From Diphasiastrum complanatum (Eukaryota; Streptophyta; Lycopodiopsida; Lycopodiales; Lycopodiaceae): a stretch of 64,000 bases of DNA. Shown here piece by piece: positions 55,561 to 64,000 of this stretch. The DNA is taken from assembly GCA_029204225.1 (NCBI GenBank), contig CM055096.1, positions 73,726,919-73,790,918 on the forward strand, written 5' to 3'. Numbering within the stretch: position 1 is the first letter of the stretch; the number at the start of each line of letters is the position of its first letter. Position numbers and translations under genes: made by a program. Below the pieces are notes generated by a model. The model saw only the letters and a program-made list of their open reading frames with translations, ran no database searches and was not told where the DNA came from.

Positions 55561-58260
55561 CTTATAAACTATGGTTAGGGTTGCATCGATATACGCAATC
55601 TTGTTCTATTTTTCAATATGGCCTCCAGTTTAGTTACACACCACTCTTGTTGCCCCTTTGCTTTGTCAAAAGCTTTTGGTTCATGAGCTGGATCATGGAA
55701 CTCATTAGGGCTAGATTCATCACCTCTAATCTTGTAGGAGGTTTTTGATTTCTACTCGATCTTCTGAGCTCTCCCTGTTCACTAGATTCAGGAGTATCTC
55801 CCTTTTTTACATCACCTATAACCGATTAGTAACATTTAGGTACCCTCTTTTAGTTTCAACGTCAATTTTGCCTTTGTCTATTGGATCTTTTGCATCCAAA
55901 TCCACTTCCTTCTTGAATTGTACTTCCGTTCCATCATCCAAAGGCTCAAAAATCACTTTAGTTTATTTACCTAGGCCCATCTCGTCAAATTTGGCTCCCT
56001 AGAAATCACAAGCTTTTGTCCATTCATGTCATACATCATCTTATATGCCTTGTCCTTCTCATCATAGCCAAGAAAAATAAACTTGATTACTTTTGCATCA
56101 AGTTTCTTTAATTTCTCATCAAGAATATGCACATAAAAATCACAACCAAATACTTTCAAGTGAGAAATATTAGGGTAGTAAAACCTTCACGAGGTGTCTT
56201 ACCTTCCACTAATTTTGTAGGACACTGATTCAGGATGTGAGTTATTGTGCTACAAGCTTTTGCCCAAAAAGTATTTGGCAAACCCTTGCTTTTGAGTATC
56301 ACCCTAGCCATCTCAACAATAGATTGGTTCTTTCATTCTACAACTCTGTTTTGCTATGGCAAATAAGGTGATGTAGTCTGTCTCTTTATCCCTTGATCTT
56401 TGCAATAATCTATAAATTCTGTCAAGAAATATTCACCACCTCCATTAGATCTTAAAGTTTTGCAACATCTTATTTGCTTTTCAGCTAGTGCCTTGATTTC
56501 CTTAACTTTGCAAGAGCATCTGATTTCTTGCTTATGAAATAAATCCAAATGCATATCTTATAGTCATCAATAAAGGGAATAAAATAATAACAGCCACTAA
56601 GAGACCTAGTCTGCATTGGTCCACATAGATCACTATGGAAAAGATCGAGGATACCACTGGCTCTCCTTGTTCAATTTTTGAGAAATCTCTCTCTGTGTTT
56701 TTTTTTCCAAGGCTCAAATACATAAATTTTCTTAGAAATGAGGTAGATCCAAGAGTATCTTGATTTATCATCAATAAAAGTGACAGACATAAGAGCTCCA
56801 CCATTAGATTCATGTGAAAAAGAATGCATATCCAAGTGTATGAGTTCAAGAGGAGAGTTAGATCTTGTCAAAGATCTCCTGAATGGTTGCTTATTAGATT
56901 TGGAAAGTCCACAAGCTTCACAGAGCTTGCCACACTTAAATATGGTTTTGGGTAGTCCAATTGCAAGCTCCTTTGTCACCATGGTCTCCATAGCTTTGAA
57001 GTTAGGATGGCCTAACCTTTGTGCCACAATTCCACTTGAGTGAGCTCCTCCCTTGCCATATTCACACATCCAACCATAACATTAGCATCCAACTTGAATA
57101 ACCTTCCATGTTTAAGACCATTAGCAATACACTTATCATCTTTTAAAATAGAACATGCTCCATGTTTGAAATGTACATCTAATCCACTATCCATAAGCTG
57201 TCCAACACTCAACAAGTTCTTTGTAATAGAAGGTACAAAAAGAAGATTGTCTGATCTACTTGTTTAGATGATCCAAGGCATAATGGAATGGATCCAATTC
57301 CTACAATCTCACACTCTTGATCACTTGCTGTGAAGATTAACTTTTTAGAGCTATTGTAAGAAATTAACGTAGAAATGTAGTCCTTTGGTGAGTCATGTGG
57401 GAACTTGCCCCACTATCAATCCACCAAGTAGGATTTTACTGTCCTCAGCTACAAGCATACTCTGAAGCTTTTTTATGCTAGGAAGTAGATCATTTGAACT
57501 AGATTAGAGTACTCATTCCCGAATCCATTCAATGGGCACTTTCATTACTTCCTTTCATGCTTTAAAGTATTTGGTTTTTTAGCATGAGTATTCTTGAAGT
57601 ATTATTGGATTTATAAATATATTTCAATGAATCCCATGCCTCTTTGGCTGAGATACAAGATGAAATTTCTTTCAATAGGTCATTACTTACATTCATTTTT
57701 AGCAATGTAATGCCAATCTAGATCTCTTCTTGTACTTTACCAATTCTTGATCACCTTGAGGTTCTTCTTCCACATCAAGGACAATGTCATAAAGATCATG
57801 GAGTACTATCAAAGACTCCATTCTAACTTTCCAAATGGCAAAATTAGTGGATGTTAGCCTCTCATTGGCTTCAAGCAAAAAACCACCCATTGATGCCATT
57901 TTCAATGAAAAAGCACTTGAAACTTTTAATGGTTTCACTTGGAGATCTGAGCCTATAGCGTCTTATAGCAATTGAAAGCTTGTCGACTCAACCCTATCAC
58001 TCTTGAACAAATCTAGAATGATGGATTTATAGATTTTAGTCTCACACTTGCAAAATCACTCCTTAATCTATAGTTCTTGGCAATCTTCCTCTCTCAACTT
58101 CAATGCACACTCAAAACATCTGAGAATCAGCTTTAATGTACTTGAATCAAGCTTTAAATCAGCTATATGATTGATCTAAGCCAAGAACAAATCAATGGAA
58201 TAGAAACAATGCAAGAGAAAGCTTGAAAAATGCACTAAAATTGACTAGTTTTGGGTGTAT
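55561..58260 (-). pseudogene. Ty1/copia remnant: gag to integrase and linker
   Basis: On minus, gag starts near 57900 (ASMGGFLLEANERLTSTNFA, IWKVRMESLI). The protease-to-pre-integrase zone lies near 57210 (MLSVGQLMDSGLDVHFKHGA). The HHCC segment and core are at 57050-56700 (LGHPNFKAMETMVTKELAIG, CEACGLSKSNKQ, ELIHLDMHSFSH), then LRSNGGGEYFLTEFIDYCKD near 56440 and KVFGCDFYVHILDEKLKKLD near 56150, then an acidic linker at 55920-55750. There are multiple stops and shifts. 57941-58260 is its untranslated leader, which matches 60080-60410 in inverted orientation. No reverse transcriptase remains. Confidence 0.83.
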
Positions 58261-58588
58261 GAAGCAAATAATGCACCAAACTGAATTTTATAGCTCATAG
58301 CAGGTAGTTTACGGCCCCACACGTGTGGAAAGTACACCTGTAGTAATTTCAGTGCTATTCTTGTGATTTTATGGTTCTATTGCATTCTAAATTTAGAGTA
58401 CTTTATTCTCTGCTGGCAGGCCATACAGGGACAGGTTTTCACACGTGTGAATTAGATTTGCTGATGTAAAATTGATCCAATGAGCTCTAATCTTGTGTAG
58501 ATTGGTAGATCAATTAAATCCAACACCCAATCTCTCTTGTGGATTTGATTTGGATCCATTCTTGGTGTTTTATTCTTTGAATTTGACA
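58261..58588 (+). repeat. LTR fragment (3' part) of the family at 58999
   Basis: Its last ~100 bp ('gtagattg.tagatcaa', 'caatctctcttg.gg', 'ttggatccattcttg', 'ttgaca') match the end of the LTR at 59719-59819. It is followed by TGGTATCAGAGC at 58589-58600. It includes the TTCACACGTGTGAA hairpin motif seen in the full LTR. Confidence 0.65.
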
Positions 58589-58998
58589 TGGTATCAGAGC
58601 CAAGTACAAGAGCATTGATGGCATTGATCTAAACTACACCCAAATTAGCAAGTTTTTGGAAACTAGATAATCTTGAGGTGGTGAGTTTGAATGGATAGAG
58701 AGAATCAATGTTTTTGCACCAAATCTTGTTGTGCTGCATATGTGTCTTTAAATCCAAGATTTCAGTTCCATTGCGGATATGGCCAAATGAGGCTCTATAT
58801 ATACACAAGAGGAAGCTCGAGCTACTGCTGACTCAATTGATCTGGCATGTGTGAGAGTGCCTGGTCATCAAATGATCCACCAATCATCATCAATATGGCA
58901 CATGGTTCATGATTTCCTAGCTTATAGTCACCTCCTTGATTTTGGGCAATTTTCCTAATTTATAGGAACTTGAATAAATATCCTCTACAAGTGGGAAC
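58589..58998 (+). other. Primer site and leader of the truncated element
   Basis: TGGTATCAGAGCC is followed by ~400 bp of leader, then cut by the LTR starting at 58999. No gene was seen. Confidence 0.55.
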
Positions 58999-59819
58999 TG
59001 TGAAAAATGCAAAAATAAGCTTGGTAGAGGCCAAAAATCTTGTATATAGATAAACACACATGTGTGGAGCCTGTTTCCACGTTTGAAACTAGTGTATTTG
59101 TCATGTACCATAATCATATATGTTGTACATATGATTTAATGCAAGTTCTAGTGGCTAAAATGGCCAAAAACTAGTTTTCTAGACATGTGACACATGACAT
59201 CAATCTATTGATTGCATGAGCCACATCCTTTGGTTAGGTGTCATATCCCATGTGTAGAGGACAACTCACAAGTGTGGAAATAGCTAAAGTAGGCGAGTTT
59301 TTGCTTCTAGAATATTTCCATGAAGATCTCCATATAGTAGGAAAATCGACCAAAAATGCCCAAAATGGAAAGTTTTGATCCAAGTGTGAAATTGCATGAT
59401 GGTGACAAGGCATCCTCACACATGTGAGATCTGATGCATGATCAGTACCTCGAGCTCCAAAAGTGTATATAAAGAGGCTTATTTGGCCATAATCATTGTG
59501 AGACACCAATCTTGGTTTTGGAAGCAATTTTGAGTGATTCTCTCCATTTGTCTACATTTGTTTTGATTGTTTTGAGGTTCTATCAATGTGTACTTGATTT
59601 TCAGGTTGGAGTCCATACTCAGACAATGTTTCACACGTGTGAAACCAGAAAGTACACCTACCTTCAATTAATGATTGTTCTTGTTAGGATTTTGTGTCTA
59701 GAATTGATCTAGATTGATCTTAATCTCAAGTAGATTGATAGATCAAGTAATCTGACAACCAATTTCTCTTGAGGATCAGATTAGGATCCACTCTTGATCC
59801 TTTTCGTACTTTTTTCACA
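58999..59819 (+). repeat. 5' LTR of the non-autonomous element
   Basis: TGTGAAAAATGC...TTTTTTCACA. It contains several short CACACGTGTGA-type palindromes (near 59051, 59270 and 59632). It matches 63464-64000 closely over the visible part. Confidence 0.88.
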
Positions 59820-59831
59820 TGGTATCAGAGC
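59820..59831 (+). other. Primer-binding site
   Basis: TGGTATCAGAGC directly abuts the LTR end. Confidence 0.9.
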
Positions 59832-61416
59832 CTAGTACAAGAGGTTCTGTTGAAATTGATAGGGTTAATCCAAAATCAAAGCCAAAATTAGCAGTTTTTT
59901 GGAAACTAGTCAAATTTTGTGTAGTGAGTTGGATTTGATAGCTATCCTCAAAATTTTTGATCCAGATCTTGTTGTGGGCTGTAGGAACCCTTTTCACACG
60001 TGTGAGGCCGTACATCTCCGGTTTTGACTGAGAAATTTCAAAAATTTGTAAAATTTGACTCACATGCCCAATTTGAGTGATTTTTGGTGCAAAATCAAGC
60101 ATTTTCTATAGAAAATCTAATGCCTTGGTTAGTTCTTGGATTAGATCAGCCAAAAAATCAAAATTGAAGCTTGAATTAGGTGCATTAATTGATCATCTCT
60201 GATTTTCTGAGTGCATGTTGAAGTTGAGAGTGATTTTGCCAAAAATCATAGATTAAGGAGTGATATGCAAGGTGAGAGGATGAAATCCATTGTACCATCA
60301 CTCTAGATTTGTTCAAGAGTGATAGGGTCAAGTTTAGAAGCATCAATTTTCTAGAAAACGTCCTTGGATCTGTCCTCCAAGTGAAACCTTTGAGAGTTTC
60401 TAGTGCATATAGAGCATCTATGCAAATCTTTTGTAGAATTTGACATAGATTGGCTTAAATTGAAAGCTCTAGAAAAGAGATTGAGATCCAAGTCGCATTG
60501 CTCAACCCTACTCAATTTGTTTGAGTGATTCTAAGGTTTGAAAAGAGTCCTTAAGGTGTCTATGGCAAATGTGTAGAGAGAGATCCAATTTTCTAAGAGT
60601 TCCTTCCTTTGTAGAGGGCAAGATCTAGAAGCTCATTTTGTGTTGTTATTGGTGGAGAGTTTGTCTCTTCCTAAGTGATCAAATCTTTCTAAGTGGCATT
60701 AGTTTGAAGCACAATATCTTAGTGAGAAAAATCACAACTTTTGATTTTGAATTTCATTCCAAGTCTTAAAAAGTAGAGTAATTGGTGGAATCCAATAGGA
60801 GTGATTGAATTCAATTTGTTGAGCAAAAATTGACATAGTATGCACGAAACTCAAATTAGTTCTATTAAACTTTCTTTGTGAGAGTGTGAGGGTCAATTTG
60901 TGATCCCATTTGATGTCTAGAATGAGGAGGATTCCATATTTGAGTATTCATGCATGGTTGAGATCTTTGTGAATCTCTAGTTGTCTAATTTTTAAGCTTT
61001 GTGAAAAATTGGTGGTATAGTTTGTTTTCAAATCAAATCAAATTCATTCTAAATCTCAAGAGTGAGATTATTTGGGTCAAGAGTGAGTCCAAAAGAGATG
61101 ATTAAGTTTGATTTTCAGGTGTTTGAAACAAAACCCATCTTTTGTTCAAGAATCTCAAGTGTTGAGAGAACTAGTCAAGTGAAAAGGAAAATCTAGGTGT
61201 CAAATCTTTTCATATCCATTTCAACTTTCAAAAGAAAGAGTCATTGGTATTTGATGAGTCCAATAGGAGAGTGGATCTGATTTCTTTAGTGATTTGATTC
61301 AAAGATTGTGTGCTTTTGTCTTAATGATCAAAGAAAAGTGTCCAAGTGACACTAGTCATTACTGTGGAGATTGATTCTTAGGTTTGTGAGCTAGATCTTT
61401 TGTAGGTCCTTCTAGA
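59832..61416 (+). other. Leader of the non-autonomous element
   Basis: No open frame of note. 60080-60410 matches, inverted, the leader of the minus copia at 57941-58260 ('gatttgttcaagagtgataggg', 'tccaagtgaaacc'). Beyond that point, where copia has its gag start, this element has unrelated AT-rich sequence. Confidence 0.65.
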
Positions 61417-62409
61417 TTGTTGAAGATGTTCAAATCTAGTCTCTTGAGAGTCACAAATTACATTTGTGGAATCATATCACAGGTTTTTATTCACATAGCA
61501 TCAATAGGTGGCATCCTATTGAAGGAAAGAAAGGATCCTAAGTGCAACCTTTGTGGCAAGGAAGGATATTTTTCCTCAAGATGCTACAAAAAGAAGACCA
61601 ATCCATCCAAGAAGAACCAAAGCAAGGGGGCCGAGGAGAAGGATGGAGCTTCAAGTTTGAAATGCAAATACAAGAAGGACAAGTCCAAGGAAAGGTGTTT
61701 CCTTTGTGGAAAGGTGAATGAGGCTTGGAGTCTCACAAGGACTTGCAAAATTTGTCTTCAAGAGTCCATCACAACACATGTCAAATATTTTGAAATTTTT
61801 CATTTGGAAGTGCATTGTTTGGTTCAAGATGCAAATATAGATGTCACTTTCATGAAAGTAACTTGGATTTATTTTATGTCCTTGGAATATATTTTGCTTG
61901 GAACTTTAGATAAGTTCAAACTTATTGTTATGATCCAAGGGAAATCAATCAAGAATAAGGAGCAGCAATCACAAAATGGAAATAGTTTCATTTATGCTAT
62001 CATGTCAACTTATGAAGAACCATTTTGCTTTGAAGAGACTTTTGTATCTCAAAGGTGGATTAAGGCAATACTAGTTAAGTGTGATGCCTTAAAAGATAGC
62101 AAAATATGTTTGCCTTGTAAGCTTACATTAGTTATGAAGTCAAGGAAATGGAAATATCTTCATAATGTAGGATCTTTTGGTTTCAATAAGATCATGAATG
62201 ATGTGTTCATTCATAAAGATGAAAATTATAAGTTTTCAATCTTAAAGGAAAGTTGTAAACTTCTTATGAGAATAAGTGAAGCATCCAAAGTGGACACTTA
62301 TATCCATAAGCAAGTAGTTAGCCTTATTGAGATGGAAATACCTTTTGATTTCAATATGGAGAAATTATGCCAAGTTGTGGTGATTTTTGGACTTATGGTT
62401 CTAGCATAA
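61417..62409 (+). CDS. Hypothetical zinc-knuckle protein with novel domain, part 1
   Basis: 330 codons. Residues 43-56 are CNLCGKEGYFSSRC, a retroviral-type zinc knuckle with Tyr where His belongs. A Lys/Ser-rich linker runs to 92, and a second Cys cluster (CFLCGK...CKIC) to about 113. Residues 172-318 form the first copy of a domain repeated in the next frame: Q-GK, an SQRWIKAILV block, KW, then KLLMRISEASKVDTYIHKQV and SLIEMEIP. The frame ends soon after a probable frameshift near 62370, where the next frame continues the same homology. The domain was not recognised. The ATG is the first in frame, but upstream coding sequence could have been lost. Confidence 0.6.
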   Translation: MLKMFKSSLLRVTNYICGIISQVFIHIASIGGILLKERKDPKCNLCGKEGYFSSRCYKKKTNPSKKNQSKGAEEKDGASSLKCKYKKDKSKERCFLCGKVNEAWSLTRTCKICLQESITTHVKYFEIFHLEVHCLVQDANIDVTFMKVTWIYFMSLEYILLGTLDKFKLIVMIQGKSIKNKEQQSQNGNSFIYAIMSTYEEPFCFEETFVSQRWIKAILVKCDALKDSKICLPCKLTLVMKSRKWKYLHNVGSFGFNKIMNDVFIHKDENYKFSILKESCKLLMRISEASKVDTYIHKQVVSLIEMEIPFDFNMEKLCQVVVIFGLMVLA

Positions 62410-63152
62410 GTAATCTTGATAATCATAGGAAGTGCATATTGAATGGTCATACTTGTTGTGATCATTATGAGACATGGAGGTCTCGGATTTCCATAAAAAA
62501 GGAGCACCATGAAGAGGATCTTAAGGAGTCATCTCAAGGTTCAAGTGTGCCAAGGATTGAGGAGGAGAGACCTTCTCAAATTGTGATTCCAAAAAGAAAC
62601 TCAAGAAATATGGTTGAGTCCATGTGGCTCACATTTCAAGGGAAAGAGGAGCATATCTCATGTGGTATACATCACATACTTACTTCTCTTATGTCATTTG
62701 ATAAATCAATTTGGTTTAGTGAGATCATTGCATCTCAAAATTGGAGTAAAGCCATACTAGTTGAGTATGAAGTCTCTCTTGAGAACATAGATGATGTTCT
62801 TAAAAGGTCGAAATTGATTTTAAATCAATTAGAAAGCAAATGGTTATTTCATCAATTGTATGCTCTTAAGTCATGTAAGAGCAAAAGTGATTTGTTCACT
62901 CATAGTTTGAAAATTTGTATCGAGGCAAAATTTAAACTCTTTATGAGAGTAAGTGAATCTTCTAAAGACACTTATCTCCATAGTGAAGTATTTAGCCTCA
63001 TTGGATCTAAGATTAGCATGGTAAACAAGCATGAAGATATGATGCAAACACTTTGTTATTATAGCATGCATAGTCTTGCCAATTTGGATGAGTCTAATTC
63101 TCTAGATCGTGGTAACATGATGTTAGATCTTTGTGATCCTAATAAATCATGA
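62367..63152 (+). CDS. Hypothetical protein, part 2, second copy of the novel domain
   Basis: 261 codons overlapping the previous frame by 43 nt in another phase. The first ~30 residues continue repeat A (CGDFWTYGSSISNLDNHRKC). A charged linker follows (KKEHHEEDLKESS, EEERPS). Residues ~85-250 are repeat B: FQGKEEHIS, SQNWSKAILVEYE, SKW, KLFMRVSESSKDTYLHSEVF, SLIGSKIS, then NLDESNSLDRGN. The alignment with repeat A suggests one ancestral frame of about 575 codons broken by a single shift. Function unknown. Confidence 0.55.
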   Translation: MPSCGDFWTYGSSISNLDNHRKCILNGHTCCDHYETWRSRISIKKEHHEEDLKESSQGSSVPRIEEERPSQIVIPKRNSRNMVESMWLTFQGKEEHISCGIHHILTSLMSFDKSIWFSEIIASQNWSKAILVEYEVSLENIDDVLKRSKLILNQLESKWLFHQLYALKSCKSKSDLFTHSLKICIEAKFKLFMRVSESSKDTYLHSEVFSLIGSKISMVNKHEDMMQTLCYYSMHSLANLDESNSLDRGNMMLDLCDPNKS

Positions 63153-63463
63153 AGAAATCTTTATTTTCTCATGAAGGAGCATGAACATGAAGAAGGAGCA
63201 AGCCTCAAGGTCAAGCATCTACATGAAAATTGGAAGGAATCAATTTTGGAGGTGCTAGGATGGTGCAAAGCTCTCAAGCCCATCAAAGATGTCAACATCA
63301 AAGAAGCACTATCATGAATATGGTGATTTCAGATCAACATCAAGCACATTAGCTGATCTTCACACCTTTTGAGCTAGCAAAGACCAATTTAGCCCATGGA
63401 GTCAAGTTCAAGATCATCATGTTTTCCCTCAAGCTAGATTTACCAAGCTAGATTTTTGAGGAG
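63153..63463 (+). other. 3' untranslated part of the non-autonomous element
   Basis: Noncoding. It ends TTTTTGAGGAG next to the LTR, a weak purine tract. Confidence 0.6.
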
Positions 63464-64000
63464 TGTGAAAAATGCAAAAATAAGCTTGGTATAGGCCAAA
63501 AATCTTGTATATAGATAAACACACATGTGTGGAGCCTGTTCCCACGTGTGAAACTAGTGTACTTGTCATGTACCATCATATATGTTGTACATATGATTTA
63601 ATTCAAGTTCTAGTGGCTAAAATGGCCAAAAACTAGTTTTCTAGACATATGACACATGGCATCAATTTATTGATTGCATGAGCCACATCCTTTGGTTAGG
63701 TGTCATATCCCATGTGTAGAGGACAGCTCACACGTGTGGAAATAGCTGAAGTAGGCGAGTTTTTGCTTCTAGAAGATCTCCATATAGTAGGAAAATAGAC
63801 CAGAAATTCCCAAAATGGAAAGTTTTGATCCAAGTGTGAAATTGCATGATGGTGACAAGGCATCCTCACACATGCGAGATCTGATGCATGATCAGTACCT
63901 CGAGCTCCAAAAGTGTATATATAGAGGCTTATTTGGCCATAATCATTGTGAGACACCAATCTTGGTTTTGGAAGCAATTTTGAGTGATTCTCTCCATTTG
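63464..64000 (+). repeat. 3' LTR of the non-autonomous element, cut by window end
   Basis: It starts TGTGAAAAATGC at 63464 and follows 58999 onward with scattered substitutions and two short deletions (near 63578 and 63775). Confidence 0.9.

Larger units (their letters stand above)
58999..64000 (+). mobile_element. Non-autonomous LTR retrotransposon with unusual ORFs
   Basis: 821-bp LTR (58999-59819), Met-tRNA-type primer site at 59820, ~1.6-kb leader, two overlapping open frames (61417-62409, 62367-63152), a short purine tract and a second LTR from 63464 running off the window. The internal region is only 3644 bp. No protease, integrase, reverse transcriptase or RNase H was found, so it would depend on another element. 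The leader matches that of the minus copia at 57.9-58.3 kb, which suggests a copia helper. The LTRs differ by several substitutions and indels, so it is not recent. Confidence 0.82.

Noticed and set aside
61417-63152. Reading the two frames as copia gag-pol
   Set aside because: Apart from the altered knuckle there is no protease, integrase, reverse transcriptase or RNase H motif in any frame of 59832-63463.

Overview
The window looks like nuclear DNA of a flowering plant with a repeat-rich genome. It has an intron-split gene with GT/AG junctions, Ty3/gypsy and Ty1/copia elements primed by a Met-tRNA-type site, a plant-type LINE remnant and long CT microsatellites. I cannot name the species. 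No bacterial-style operon, rRNA, tRNA or CRISPR array was seen. All joins and boundaries were made by eye.

The only host gene I can support lies on the minus strand, 40305 down to 1363. It encodes a nodulin-like major-facilitator membrane protein of the NUCLEAR FUSION DEFECTIVE 4 (NFD4)-like type. Fourteen coding exons can be placed: eight at 37086-40305 and six at 1363-3988. Reading frame and phase hold within each block. One or more exons for the central linker are missing. A single interval of about 33 kb (3989-37085) separates the blocks and is filled with transposable elements.

That interval holds, from left to right: a LINE endonuclease remnant (4.6-5.3 kb); a nearly intact chromodomain Ty3/gypsy element on minus (6108-12331, 1595-codon gag-pol, TSD GCTTG), inserted in an older gypsy; another decayed gypsy (13.6-16.1 kb); a minus-strand copia remnant (17.3-18.8 kb); an older gypsy complex whose LTRs are at 19224-19721 and 22251-29155; and a second copy of the chromodomain element on plus (22303-28636, TSD GGTAG, three single-base frameshifts), sitting inside the right LTR of that complex. 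Decayed gypsy and copia pieces and a copia-like LTR (36360-36664) complete the interval. The two chromodomain copies face each other as a roughly 6.2-kb inverted repeat with about 10 kb between them.

Upstream of the transporter (40.3-64 kb) lie gypsy fragments, a roughly 1.1-kb array of degenerate ~150-bp repeats each carrying a CT tract of different length (43.4-44.6 kb), two related gag remnants (46.5-47.6 and 53.2-54.3 kb), an unrecognised decayed minus-strand gene with a TATA box (48.7-50.6 kb), LTRs with very long CT/CA tracts, a minus copia remnant (55.6-58.26 kb), and an LTR element running off the right edge (58999 onward).

That last element has 821-bp LTRs and a copia-like leader, but no reverse transcriptase or integrase. 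Its open frames encode an altered zinc knuckle followed by two tandem copies of an unrecognised domain of roughly 150 residues. It is the best candidate for something undescribed. The second is the transporter intron with its facing pair of young chromodomain elements.
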